A DNA stretch of 39,394 nucleotides from contig CAZFYZ010000027.1 of the NCBI GenBank assembly GCA_964523735.1, positions 1 to 39,394 of the forward strand, in the 5' to 3' direction. The stretch is from CAZFYZ01 sp964523735 (GTDB lineage: Bacteria; Armatimonadota; UBA5829). The notes beneath the pieces were generated by a model. That model ran no database searches. It saw only the letters and a program-made list of their open reading frames with translations, and was not told where the DNA came from. A program made the position numbers and the translations under genes. Shown here in pieces: positions 31,604 through 39,394 of this stretch; the first letter of the stretch is position 1, and each line of letters opens with the position of its first letter.

Positions 31604-34204
31604 ATGAAGCAGACACTGTCGCTCAACGGCGACTGGAAGATAGCAGGTTTTGATGAGGGCCAGGGCAACTGGGCGCACGAGCAGGCGCTGCTGCCAGCTG
31701 GGGCAGTTCAGGCGGATGCCTTGGTGCCAGGAGAAGTGCACGTTGCGCTTGCCCGCTCGGGCGTAATTCCCGACCCCTTCTATGGGCTCAACGCCAACGA
31801 GGTCCAGTGGGTCGAGCAGAAGGAATGGTGGTACAAGCGCACGTTCGAGGTCGATGACGACTTCCTCCCCCGTCACTCCGAGCACTCAACTACCCGTCAT
31901 TCCGAGCGGAGCGAGGAATCTGCTTTTTCCTCCCGCGGCAAGGTATTCCTCGAGTTCGACGGGCTCGACACTTACGCCACGATCTACCTGAACAACGAGG
32001 AGATCGGCCGGACCTCCAACATGTTCATCCCTCACCGGTTCGACGTGACCAGACTGGTCCACGCGGGGCGCAACACTGTGGCCGTCAAGTTCGCCCCAAC
32101 CGCGGCGGTGCTTTCTCGAATGGACACTACCGGCCTTTCCGGCTGCTTCGACGTCTCCCGCGTCAACGCACGCAAGATGCAGTGCGCCTTCGGCTGGGAC
32201 TGGACCCACAGGTTCGTGGGCGCGGGAATCTGGCGGGATGTGCGCCTGGTTTCATGCGACGGGCTCGCGATAGCCGATGTGCACGTGGAGCCGGAGATAG
32301 TAGGCAACTACGCCGATGCGTGGATAACCATAGAGGTCGAGAACCACACCGGCGAGGACAAGCAGGCGATGGCGTCTGTAGTTCTGGCCCTCGGGGAGGC
32401 GCGGGAGAAGATAGAGGTAGTGGACTGGATCAGCCCCTTCGGCGGGGTCATGGAAGCCGTGATCCGAATAGAGGAGCCCGAGCTCTGGTGGCCCAACGGC
32501 TCTGGCGAGCCCACGCTCTACAAGCTCATGGTTGGACTTGAGCTCGAGGGCGAGGTGCAGGATGTGGCCGAGACCCGATTCGGCGTCCGCACTATAGGCA
32601 TCGTGGAGCGCGATGAGCACGGCGGCAATGCGTTCACGATGCTGGTCAACGGCGAGGAGGTCTTCTGCAAAGGCGCCAACTGGATTCCCGCCGACCACTT
32701 CCCCTCCAGCGTCACGCCCGACCGCTGCCGCGACTTGGTGAAGCAGGCGAAAGACGCCAACTTCAACATGCTCCGTGTCTGGGGGGGCGGCATCTATGAG
32801 CAGGAAGCCTTCTACGAAGCCTGCGATGAGATGGGCATTATGCTTTGGCACGACTTCATGTTCGCCTGCGCCACCTACCCAGATTCCACCACCCCCTCCG
32901 TTCAGGGGGGGGCAGGGGGGGGTGAGGCCTTCGAGCGCGCCGTTGCCCAGGAAGCCGAGATGGTTGTGAAGCAGCTCCGCAACCACCCGTCGATAGTTGT
33001 TTGGTGCGGCAGCAACGAGTGCGAGATGAACTATGCGCCGGATGCCGACTGGCCGGGCAAGCGCCTCTTCCATGAGGTGATCCCCAATGTGCTTAAGCGC
33101 ATGGACCACACGCGCCCCTACCGGCCATGCTCGCCCTGCGGCGGCGCGACCGGCAACGACCCGACCGATGGCAACTTTCACGGTGGAACCTGGTGGCAGA
33201 CCTACCTGGGCGACGAGAAGCGCTGGCGACACACTATAGAAGAGCTTAACGGCCTCTTCGTGAGCGAGTTCTACGCCGAGGGCCCGCCCGAAGTTGCTTC
33301 TTTGAGGCAATTCATCCCGGAAGATAGGCTCTTCCCAGCCGATAATGAGATTTGGGAGTTCCATAACAAGGACAACCCTCACGCCGGCCGCACGGATGGC
33401 CTCACGAACCACCAGATTCTGCTGGACTTGACCCGCCGGATGATGGGCGACTACTCCAGCGTGGATGAGTTTGCTGCGTACGCGGGTATTATGCAGGGTG
33501 AGTTTGTGAAGGCCGAGTCCGAGCACTTCCGACGGGAGAAGTGGGCGATTTCCGGCGGGCTCTTCTGGATGCTCAACGACTGCTGGCCCGCGATAAGCTG
33601 GAGCCTGATAGACTACTACGGCAGGCCCAAGCCGGCGTATTACTATGCCAAGCGGGCCTGCGAGCCAGTGATCTGCTCGTTCAAGCAGCTCGAGGACCGG
33701 GTGCAGCTGTATGTGACTTCCGATTCGCGGATTCAGGCCGTTGATGGCGTCTGCCGGGTTGGCATTCTGACTTTCGATACTTGCGGGTTCGAGTCGCAGA
33801 AGATCGACGTTCAGATGCCGCCCAACTTCTCGAGGCCGATCTGGGAGAGTGTGCCGATAGACTCGATTATCTCTGATCCGAAGCGGCAATGCCTGGTAGC
33901 TCTGCTCGAGTCGAGGGGCAAGCAGGTGGCGAAGGCCGTATGGTTCCCGAGGCTCTTTGGCGAGATGGAGTTCCCGCAGCCGAAGCTTCTGGTAGAGCGC
34001 GAGCAGCTCGCCGAAGACCGCCACGCGATTGCGATAGCAGTAGATGCCTTCGCCCGCAACGTGGCGCTGAGCAACCTGCCAGCTTCGGCCAGGCCGTCGG
34101 ACAACTACTTCGACCTGCTGCCCGGCGAGCGGCACGTGGTAACCATAGACGGCCTCTCCGTCGAGCAGGCCAACGAGTTGAAGATAAACGTGTGGAGAAG
34201 GTAG
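31604..34204 (+). CDS. GH2 beta-mannosidase with in-frame repeat insertions
   Basis: 866 residues. Beta-mannosidases remove terminal mannose from oligosaccharides. GH2 domain order is visible: sugar-binding domain (LNGDWKIAGFDEG, EVHVALARSGVIPDPFYGLN, WWYKRTFEV), immunoglobulin-like domain (about 215-330), and TIM barrel with the acid/base in WCGSNECE and nucleophile in FVSEFYAEGPP. There is no signal peptide. Start ATG 31604 has AAGGAG 5 bases upstream. Residues about 89-112 (RHSERSEESAFSSRG) are a translated family A repeat placed between the RTFEV and VFLEFDGLDTYA strands. Residues about 428-440 (STTPSVQGGAGGG) are a translated family C repeat following FMFACATYPD. Both keep the frame, so the enzyme may still work. 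A phosphomannomutase gene follows, which suits mannose use. Confidence 0.93.
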   Translation: MKQTLSLNGDWKIAGFDEGQGNWAHEQALLPAGAVQADALVPGEVHVALARSGVIPDPFYGLNANEVQWVEQKEWWYKRTFEVDDDFLPRHSEHSTTRHSERSEESAFSSRGKVFLEFDGLDTYATIYLNNEEIGRTSNMFIPHRFDVTRLVHAGRNTVAVKFAPTAAVLSRMDTTGLSGCFDVSRVNARKMQCAFGWDWTHRFVGAGIWRDVRLVSCDGLAIADVHVEPEIVGNYADAWITIEVENHTGEDKQAMASVVLALGEAREKIEVVDWISPFGGVMEAVIRIEEPELWWPNGSGEPTLYKLMVGLELEGEVQDVAETRFGVRTIGIVERDEHGGNAFTMLVNGEEVFCKGANWIPADHFPSSVTPDRCRDLVKQAKDANFNMLRVWGGGIYEQEAFYEACDEMGIMLWHDFMFACATYPDSTTPSVQGGAGGGEAFERAVAQEAEMVVKQLRNHPSIVVWCGSNECEMNYAPDADWPGKRLFHEVIPNVLKRMDHTRPYRPCSPCGGATGNDPTDGNFHGGTWWQTYLGDEKRWRHTIEELNGLFVSEFYAEGPPEVASLRQFIPEDRLFPADNEIWEFHNKDNPHAGRTDGLTNHQILLDLTRRMMGDYSSVDEFAAYAGIMQGEFVKAESEHFRREKWAISGGLFWMLNDCWPAISWSLIDYYGRPKPAYYYAKRACEPVICSFKQLEDRVQLYVTSDSRIQAVDGVCRVGILTFDTCGFESQKIDVQMPPNFSRPIWESVPIDSIISDPKRQCLVALLESRGKQVAKAVWFPRLFGEMEFPQPKLLVEREQLAEDRHAIAIAVDAFARNVALSNLPASARPSDNYFDLLPGERHVVTIDGLSVEQANELKINVWRR
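31868..31939 (+). repeat. Family A repeat fragment inside the beta-mannosidase gene
   Basis: Contains cgtcattccgagcggagcga and gaatctgctttttc, matching one half of the palindrome at 34231-34310. It is 72 bases long, a multiple of three, adds 24 residues and has no stop in this frame. Confidence 0.8.
32885..32923 (+). repeat. Family C repeat fragment inside the beta-mannosidase gene
   Basis: Contains accccctccgttcagg and two runs of eight G (32905-32912 and 32915-32922), matching the core of the array at 30616-31064. It adds 13 residues in frame. Confidence 0.75.
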
Positions 34205-34230
34205 GCGCCACATACCGGTGTAGGGACTTC

Positions 34231-34310
34231 GTCATTTCGAGCAGCGCGAGAAATCTGCTTTGGCGCGGGCCCCGTCGAGAAAGCAGATTTCTCACTGCGT
34301 TCGAAATGAC
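34231..34310. repeat. Dispersed palindromic repeat, family A, second copy
   Basis: An 80-base palindrome with ends gtcatttcga/tcgaaatgac and inner gagaaatctgctt mirrored by aagcagatttctc, between the beta-mannosidase and phosphomannomutase genes. It may act as a processing or attenuation hairpin in a shared transcript. Confidence 0.85.
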
Positions 34311-34363
34311 ACGGTACAGAAGCAAGGTGTGATTAGGATAGGCAGCGGCTTCAGCACGAATGG

Positions 34364-34369
34364 TATAAT
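34364..34369 (+). promoter_or_regulatory. Probable -10 element of the phosphomannomutase gene
   Basis: TATAAT 29 bases before ATG 34399; the -35 region is weak. It suggests that this gene has its own promoter. Confidence 0.5.
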
Positions 34370-34398
34370 CTCTTGATTAGCAGTAAGGAGTTCAGTTG

Positions 34399-35763
34399 AT
34401 GGGATTGGGACACAAGGACGTAAACAAGAGCATATTCAAGGCTTACGACATTCGTGGGCTTTACCCGCAGCAGCTTGACGACGACGATGCCTACCGGATT
34501 GCGCGAGCATTCGTGACCGCGCTTGGCTGCAAGCGCGTAGTGGTCGGCCATGACATGCGAGAGTCTGCGGCAACCTTCGAAGCCGCTACTATAAGAGGCG
34601 TGCTCGACCAGGGCGCAGATGTTGTTCCGATCGGGCTGGCCTCCACGCCCATGTACTACTTCGCCGTCAACCACCTGAAAGGCGACGCGGGGATTACTTG
34701 CAGCGCTTCGCATAACCCGGCCGAGTACAACGGCTACAAGATGACCGCCGCAGGCGCGGTGCCTTCGATTGCCACAGTCTCCAATGAGGACCTGTGGAAG
34801 ATGGCGTGCGCGGGCGAGTTCACCGACCCCCCGCAGAAGGGCAAGCTGCTGCCGCACGAGGATGTGCTCGATGCCTACGCTGAGGCAGTGCTCGACAACA
34901 CCGGCGTGCGGAGCTTCGGCAACCTGAAGCTGGTCATAGACTGCGCCAACGGCATGGGCGGCTTTGTGCTGCCTACTATCTGCAAGAAGGTCGGCAGCGA
35001 CCCCGTGCGGCTCTACTGGCGGCTGGATGGCTCGTTCCCCAATCACGAAGCCAACCCGCTCAAGACCGAGACACTGCTGGCTCTCCGCGACCGCGTGGTT
35101 GATGAGAAAGCCGATATAGGCGTTGCTTACGATGGCGATGCGGACCGCGTTGCATTCGTGGATGAGAAGGGCGAGATCATCCCCGGAGACTTTGTCACGG
35201 CTCTCATCGCTCGCGAGATGCTCAAGAAGAAGCCTTGCGCGGAGATTCTGTATGATCTGCGCTCGAGCTGGGTGGTGCCTGAGGAGATCGAGGCGGCCGG
35301 CGGCAAGGCTATCGAATGCCGCGTGGGGCATGGCCTCATCAAGAAGCAGATGCGCGAGGAGGGCGGCTACTTCGCGGGCGAACTCTCCAGCCACTACTAC
35401 TTCAGCGACTTCTTCACCACCGACAACGGCGATTTGGCAATGCTGAATATGCTCAAGCTAATGCTCCACGAGGGCAAGCCCATGTCCGAGATAGTCGCCC
35501 CGCTTCGCCGCTACTTCCACTCGGGTGAGATAAACTCGGAAGTGAAGGATATACCGGCGGTGCTCGCTCGGCTGAAGACCGAGTACGGCTCCTGTGCCAA
35601 GCGCGTGACCGAGATCGATGGCTACAAGGCCGAGTTCGATGACTGGTGGTTCAACGTCCGCCCCTCCAATACCGAGCCCCTCATCCGCCTGAACCTGGAG
35701 GCGAAGAGCCGGGAGAAGATGGAAGAGAAGGTCGCTGAGCTGCTGAAGGAGATACGCAGCTAG
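34399..35763 (+). CDS. manB: Phosphomannomutase/phosphoglucomutase
   Basis: 454 residues. Alpha-D-phosphohexomutases interconvert the 1- and 6-phosphates of mannose or glucose. All four signatures are present: active-site phosphoserine S104 in TCSASHNP, metal-binding D245-G-D-A-D-R250, the sugar-binding GELSSHYYF block (usual GExSGH form, here with Ser) and the phosphate-binding RPSNTEPLIRLNLEA near the end. N-terminal FKAYDIRG is typical of the mannomutase/ManB side. ATG 34399 is 8 bases after AAGGAG; a TTG just before it is less well spaced. It sits downstream of the beta-mannosidase and would feed released mannose into GDP-mannose or glycolysis. Confidence 0.94.
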   Translation: MGLGHKDVNKSIFKAYDIRGLYPQQLDDDDAYRIARAFVTALGCKRVVVGHDMRESAATFEAATIRGVLDQGADVVPIGLASTPMYYFAVNHLKGDAGITCSASHNPAEYNGYKMTAAGAVPSIATVSNEDLWKMACAGEFTDPPQKGKLLPHEDVLDAYAEAVLDNTGVRSFGNLKLVIDCANGMGGFVLPTICKKVGSDPVRLYWRLDGSFPNHEANPLKTETLLALRDRVVDEKADIGVAYDGDADRVAFVDEKGEIIPGDFVTALIAREMLKKKPCAEILYDLRSSWVVPEEIEAAGGKAIECRVGHGLIKKQMREEGGYFAGELSSHYYFSDFFTTDNGDLAMLNMLKLMLHEGKPMSEIVAPLRRYFHSGEINSEVKDIPAVLARLKTEYGSCAKRVTEIDGYKAEFDDWWFNVRPSNTEPLIRLNLEAKSREKMEEKVAELLKEIRS

Positions 35764-35790
35764 CGGGGGCGCCGCCGTCACACAATAGAG

Positions 35791-35846
35791 CTGTGGCGGG
35801 CGTCTCCGACGCCCCTGGAAGGCATCGGAGATGCCCGCTACAACCG
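35791..35846. repeat. Dispersed palindromic repeat, family B, second copy
   Basis: Inverted repeat with left arm ggcgggcgtctccgacgcc and right arm ggcatcggagatgcccgc, between convergent genes; it could serve as a bidirectional terminator. Confidence 0.8.
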
Positions 35847-35920
35847 CGAATCGCTGGACATGCGACCAACCCGCAACAGCCTCGGTTCATTGCCAGACGC
35901 TGCGCCTGGCGATTTGCCTA

Positions 35921-36658
35921 TTAGCCGGGCTGGATGTTCTCGATCGGCTGGGGCCGGTGACCGAAGGTCGGAACGAATGTGTTCGGCGGCACCGCCCACC
36001 TGACAGCGTTGGTGATAACCTGCATCACCTCGGGCTGGTAGTAGGTCGGGTTGGTTTCGTGACCTGGCCGGAAGTAGAATATCTTCCCTCGACCGCGATG
36101 CCAGCAGCAGCCGCTGCGGAAAACCTCTCCCCCGGCGAACCAGCTGACAAAGACCAGTTCGTCGGGCTGAGGGATGTCGAACCGCTCGCCGTACATTTCC
36201 TCGTGGGGAATCTCGAAGTACTCTCCGAGGCCGTTGGCTATAGGGTGCGCGGGGTCGATCACCCAGATGCGCTCTTTCTCGTTGATCTCCCGCCAGTAAA
36301 GCGAGCAACTGGTGCCCATCAGCTTCCTGAATATCTTGGAGTAGTGAGCCGAGTGCAGGCAGATCAGCCCCATTCCCTCGAGCACACGTTCCTGCACCTT
36401 GTCCACTATTTCGTCCGCAACCAGGTCGTGGGCCATGTGTCCCCACCAGGTCAGGACATCGGTCGAGGCCAGCACTTCTTCGGTAAGGCCGTGCTCGGGC
36501 TCATCGAGCGATGCAGTGCGGACTTCGATGCCCTCCTGCTTCTTGAGATGGTCGGCGATAACGGTGTGCAAGCCGTTAGGATATATCTCCTGAGGCAAGC
36601 CCGGCTTCTTCTCGTGGCGAAACTCACTCCAGACGGTCACGCGGATCGGTTTGCTCAT
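35921..36658 (-). CDS. ThuA domain protein
   Basis: 245 residues of the ThuA (trehalose utilisation) family, the larger type: IRVTVWSEFRHEKK, YPNGLHTVIADHLKKQEGIEV, DVLTWWGHMAHD, GLICLHSAHYSKIFRKLMGTSCSLYWRE, WVIDPAHPIANGLGEYFEIPHEEMYGE, FVSWFAGGEVFRSGCCWHRGRGKIFYFRPGHE. The start could be ATG 36667 or ATG 36658; the AAAGG site upstream is poorly spaced for both, and I chose the one giving the usual MSKPIRVTVW beginning. It is probably cytoplasmic and involved in disaccharide or modified-sugar catabolism. It is separated from the PEP-CTERM gene upstream by 55 bases and may share its transcript. Confidence 0.93.
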   Translation of the reverse strand: MSKPIRVTVWSEFRHEKKPGLPQEIYPNGLHTVIADHLKKQEGIEVRTASLDEPEHGLTEEVLASTDVLTWWGHMAHDLVADEIVDKVQERVLEGMGLICLHSAHYSKIFRKLMGTSCSLYWREINEKERIWVIDPAHPIANGLGEYFEIPHEEMYGERFDIPQPDELVFVSWFAGGEVFRSGCCWHRGRGKIFYFRPGHETNPTYYQPEVMQVITNAVRWAVPPNTFVPTFGHRPQPIENIQPG

Positions 36659-36713
36659 AGCTAACATCTGCCTTTCAGCACCAAGAGTGTGAGTGGACGG
36701 TATCCCCCCGCCA

Positions 36714-39083
36714 CTACTTACAACCGCGCTTGCAGATGTCCTTCCGTCTTCGAGCCGCCGCCGCGAGAGCCCCTATGCCGGCCGCCAGAGTTATCCACGT
36801 GGCTGGCTCGGGCGATGCCGTCGGTACCGTCTTCGGGTCAACCGGCTTGAGCCCGTGGCGATCGTACTGCTCTTTCCTCTCCAGCACGACTGCTCCACTG
36901 ACAGGAGTCACTACCTGATGCTCTGCCGCTAACTTGGAAGCATCCTGAGCCAGCCTGGAATCCCTTGCGCACATCCGAGCGGCCTCGTCGCGCGCCCAGA
37001 GCCTCGCAACGTGGGCCGAGCCGCGGGTGCCCTGGGCTTCGCGCCTCAGGACCCTCATCCTCTCGATCGTCGTCAGCGGGCGCTTCCCGCCCCAGGTTTC
37101 GAACAGCCGCACCAGGTCTGTCTGAAGATCCTGATTCCTGGCAAGCACGGCGGCGGCTCCGCTCTCCTCTAGTGCCGCTAGAACGCCATTGGTCCCCGGC
37201 ACGGCTTCGACCGCCAGCATGCCGGCTGACTTGCGGTTGCGGGTGACCTGCAGGAACTTCTCAAGCTTGGAGTCTGTCCCGAACGGCTGCGGGCCGTGGA
37301 TCCAGAGGATCAGCCCGTCACGGCTCTTCGCGAGTGCGTCGGAGGCGGCGATCAGGGCCGATCGATTGTCGATGCCCCCCACGAATCGCGCCCCCCTGAT
37401 GGCTTCTTGCGCCCGGCGTATCGCGTCCGGCGAACTGAGACTCATCCAAGTCAGCTGCTGAGTCTCATCGCCCGCGAGAATGACTGAGAAACGGCAACCG
37501 GACGGCAGTGCGTGCAGTGCCGAAGCTATCTGCTCCTGGGCATCGCGCATCCGCAGAGACCCGTCGATTACGATCACGAGATCGTCTGGAGGGTCGGCTT
37601 GCGTCTCGCGGATCGTCTGGACTACGGCATACTTCTCGGGTTCGACAGTGTCCGGCGTCCAGACTGTCCCAGCGCCAGAGTCGCCGTCGACGTCGATCCT
37701 GCCGTTCGGCCCACCGAGGTCACTGTCCGAGAGTTCCATCCGCCGAGAGCCTGACATGACAGTATGCTTCAGATCGTCTGTTACGCCGAAGTTGCGTTCT
37801 ACGAACCGGGGCAGAGTGTAGCTTGCCTTGTCGTTGTCTCCAATCTGCAGTGGCGCGGTAATACCCAACCGCACCTTCATGGTCCCGCCTCTGGGAGGAA
37901 CAGGGAAGCACTGCATGAGGACTCTGTCCGGCCCCTTGGTTGTCACCAAGACCGGGTCGCGGCGCTGAGCAACTGCCACATCCTGATAGGCCGCCCGCAC
38001 ATTGCCCCGCGTAGAGAACGCGGCCTCCCTCGGCTCGCCATTGACCCAGAGTGTCAGCCTGGAGACAACCGCATCGTGCGGCAACGCTACCTCAGCGCGC
38101 GCCTCTCGCTCGAGTTCCGCATCGTTCTTGAACAGCAGGGTCCATTCGGTGTAGGACGTAAGCGACTCCGGCTGCACCACGGTGTCCATACTGGAGGAGG
38201 TCAGGCCGAGCTTCCTCACCTGGCTATTCACCGCTGTCCCGCCGATGTCCGTATCGAAATCCCAAGCGCCATCCATGCCCGTGCGGGCACCGACCATTCC
38301 CGATGGCTGCGGGGCGGACGTGAAGGGGCGACCAGTCACCTTGTAGTAGACCACCCGAGCTGCGTCCTGATCGCTGCTCCCTCTCCTGCCGAAGAACCCG
38401 GTTTCCGTGGGCCAGAAACTCACTGGCTGGCCGTAGCAGAGACGAAGAAGCGCCGAGTCGCTGCCGAACTTTCTGATCATTCGCACACCGCGGGTGCTGG
38501 TAGCTTCATTGTCTGATGACGCCATCTTCAGCCCCTCGATCGTCACCTCGTTGGTGGCCACATACACGGCGAACGGCAGCAGCGCCGCGGCGACTCCCAA
38601 CCACAGCAGTCGGCGGCATTGTTCCATCAGGGCCAACCGCCGGGCCGCAATGATCGAGGCCGCCAGCGCGCCATAGGGCGACAGCCCCAGCAGCCCCAGT
38701 CCGGCGGCTATAATGGCGATCACAAAGAACGGCACCAGCAGGATGAACTGGAGGGAATAGACGGCGCTTACACCTATTGCCGCCCCCACGGCGAGGGTGG
38801 CGGCAGGCACGTGCCTGTGAGACGCTCGTTTGAGGACGAAGTAGGCAAACAGGTTAGCGGCCGGCACAAGCGCCAGCGCGGCCAGGTGCCAGTAGGTGGG
38901 CATAGGGTCAAGAACGAACTGGCACATCCTTAGAGCAAGCTCGGCCCCGATGGCAAGAGCGGGGAGGATGACGCCGCAGATCATCAGGAAGATCAGGCTT
39001 GCGGGAGGGGCATCGGCCCTGAGCGCTCGAGAGCGAGCGCGGAGAGCATCATCAACGGTCCATTCCGTGTCCGTACCAGGCAT
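36714..39083 (-). CDS. PEP-CTERM integral membrane protein with VIT/VWA-like region
   Basis: 789 residues. About five transmembrane helices lie at 28-185. A large external region follows, with VIT-like features (YTEWTLLFKNDAELEREARAEVALP, AVVSRLTLWVNGEPREAAF, PVPPRGGTMKVRLGI) and a von Willebrand A-like segment (DLVIVIDGSLRM, then FSVILAGDE). The metal site DxSxS is degenerate. The C-terminus is a PEP-CTERM signal (SPEPATW, a hydrophobic helix, then ARRRK). It resembles the known PEP-CTERM integral membrane protein family that accompanies exosortase systems. ATG 39083 has a GAGGTGA site upstream. The exosortase itself is not in the window. It shares the sorting signal with the propeller protein at 16862. 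Confidence 0.88.
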   Translation of the reverse strand: MPGTDTEWTVDDALRARSRALRADAPPASLIFLMICGVILPALAIGAELALRMCQFVLDPMPTYWHLAALALVPAANLFAYFVLKRASHRHVPAATLAVGAAIGVSAVYSLQFILLVPFFVIAIIAAGLGLLGLSPYGALAASIIAARRLALMEQCRRLLWLGVAAALLPFAVYVATNEVTIEGLKMASSDNEATSTRGVRMIRKFGSDSALLRLCYGQPVSFWPTETGFFGRRGSSDQDAARVVYYKVTGRPFTSAPQPSGMVGARTGMDGAWDFDTDIGGTAVNSQVRKLGLTSSSMDTVVQPESLTSYTEWTLLFKNDAELEREARAEVALPHDAVVSRLTLWVNGEPREAAFSTRGNVRAAYQDVAVAQRRDPVLVTTKGPDRVLMQCFPVPPRGGTMKVRLGITAPLQIGDNDKASYTLPRFVERNFGVTDDLKHTVMSGSRRMELSDSDLGGPNGRIDVDGDSGAGTVWTPDTVEPEKYAVVQTIRETQADPPDDLVIVIDGSLRMRDAQEQIASALHALPSGCRFSVILAGDETQQLTWMSLSSPDAIRRAQEAIRGARFVGGIDNRSALIAASDALAKSRDGLILWIHGPQPFGTDSKLEKFLQVTRNRKSAGMLAVEAVPGTNGVLAALEESGAAAVLARNQDLQTDLVRLFETWGGKRPLTTIERMRVLRREAQGTRGSAHVARLWARDEAARMCARDSRLAQDASKLAAEHQVVTPVSGAVVLERKEQYDRHGLKPVDPKTVPTASPEPATWITLAAGIGALAAAARRRKDICKRGCK

Positions 39084-39249
39084 GGCGGATCACCTCATTA
39101 TGGTGTGATGAAGAACAGAGCCTTATACGTATGACTGCACGCCAGAAGTTTCCGGAATGTTCGCCGGATAGATCACTGACGATATCGGGCATTCGCCGGT
39201 TCCATCGCGGGCACTGTAGACTGCGTCGATGAGAGGCCTAGTATATTAT

Positions 39250-39394
39250 GACCCCTCCCCAGCCCTCCCCTAAAGAGGGAGGGGGTCTGTGCGGTGCTTG
39301 ATCCGCGTCACTGGAATGCCTAGTACACTAGTCCGTACGTGACCCCTCCCCAGCCCTCCCCTAAAGAGGGAGGGGGTCTGTGCGGTGCTTGATC
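39250..39394. repeat. Two direct copies of a family C-like repeat at the window end
   Basis: A 54-base sequence beginning gacccctccccagccctccc is repeated at 39250-39303 and 39341-39394, 91 bases apart; the second copy ends exactly at the window edge. The rest of 39084-39249 holds only the upstream region of the PEP-CTERM gene, with no clear promoter. Confidence 0.85.

Noticed and set aside
32252..34213. Long minus-strand frame of 653 codons
   Set aside because: Antisense shadow of the GC-rich beta-mannosidase gene; its residues have no family features.
34351..35394. Minus-strand frame opposite the phosphomannomutase
   Set aside because: Antisense shadow; the plus strand has all hexomutase signatures.

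Overview
The window is a GC-rich bacterial chromosome piece carrying about 31 protein genes (one cut off by a run of 10 Ns at 364-373). It has no rRNA, tRNA, CRISPR array or recognisable insertion sequence. No single gene fixes the taxon. The mix of ThuA-like and Gfo/Idh/MocA sugar enzymes, a GH2 beta-mannosidase, PEP-CTERM proteins, zinc-ribbon plus carboxypeptidase-regulatory-like membrane proteins, an STN-like secreted protein and many TTG start codons suggests a Gram-negative-type, sugar-using bacterium of the Armatimonadota kind (inference; Planctomycetota-like lineages are the alternative). A class I hybrid cluster protein and haem c proteins point to anaerobic or microaerobic life.

Layout. 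1-1419: an unplaced partial reading frame, the assembly gap, a truncated gene and a three-Cys radical-SAM-like DUF5131 (Gp37/Gp68) gene. 1433-3106 (minus): thiM with a TIM-barrel partner. 3239-6362 (plus): three secreted proteins (STN-like, CBM9-like, mono-haem with an EF-hand-type loop). 6370-10138 (minus): a GGDEF/HD-GYP receptor and hcp, the latter with a near-ideal HcpR/FNR-type operator. 10560-11323: DUF2795 and DUF488, translationally coupled. 11525-15502 (minus): ANTAR response regulator, GAF/HisKA_2 kinase and HEAT-repeat protein. 15664-16704: a multipass membrane protein with GxGD- and PAL-like motifs. 16862-18091 (minus): a PEP-CTERM beta-propeller with a consensus sigma-54 promoter. 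18.1-18.9 kb: no gene. 18916-22301 (plus): three secreted proteins, the last a degenerate metallophosphatase fused to four haem c motifs. 22317-26097 (minus): an ECF sigma, zinc-finger anti-sigma and two zinc-ribbon membrane proteins in one overlapping operon. 26470-28612: ThuA-like, M28 peptidase, membrane protein. 28729-30602: RidA (minus) and a Gfo/Idh/MocA oxidoreductase. 30616-31064: a tandem repeat array. 31604-35763: beta-mannosidase and phosphomannomutase. 35921-39083 (minus): a second ThuA-like protein and a PEP-CTERM integral membrane VIT/VWA-like protein.

At least three families of short palindromic dispersed repeats occur. They lie between genes but also inside them: the beta-mannosidase carries in-frame pieces of two unrelated families, and a membrane protein takes its C-terminus and stop codon from a third.

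The observations most worth following up are the possible bacterial presenilin/SPP-like GxGD protease (15664-16704), the sigma-54 promoter on a PEP-CTERM gene, the HcpR-type site centred at -41.5 before hcp, the repeat-invaded beta-mannosidase, the tetrahaem pseudo-phosphatase, and the four-gene sigma/anti-sigma/zinc-ribbon operon.
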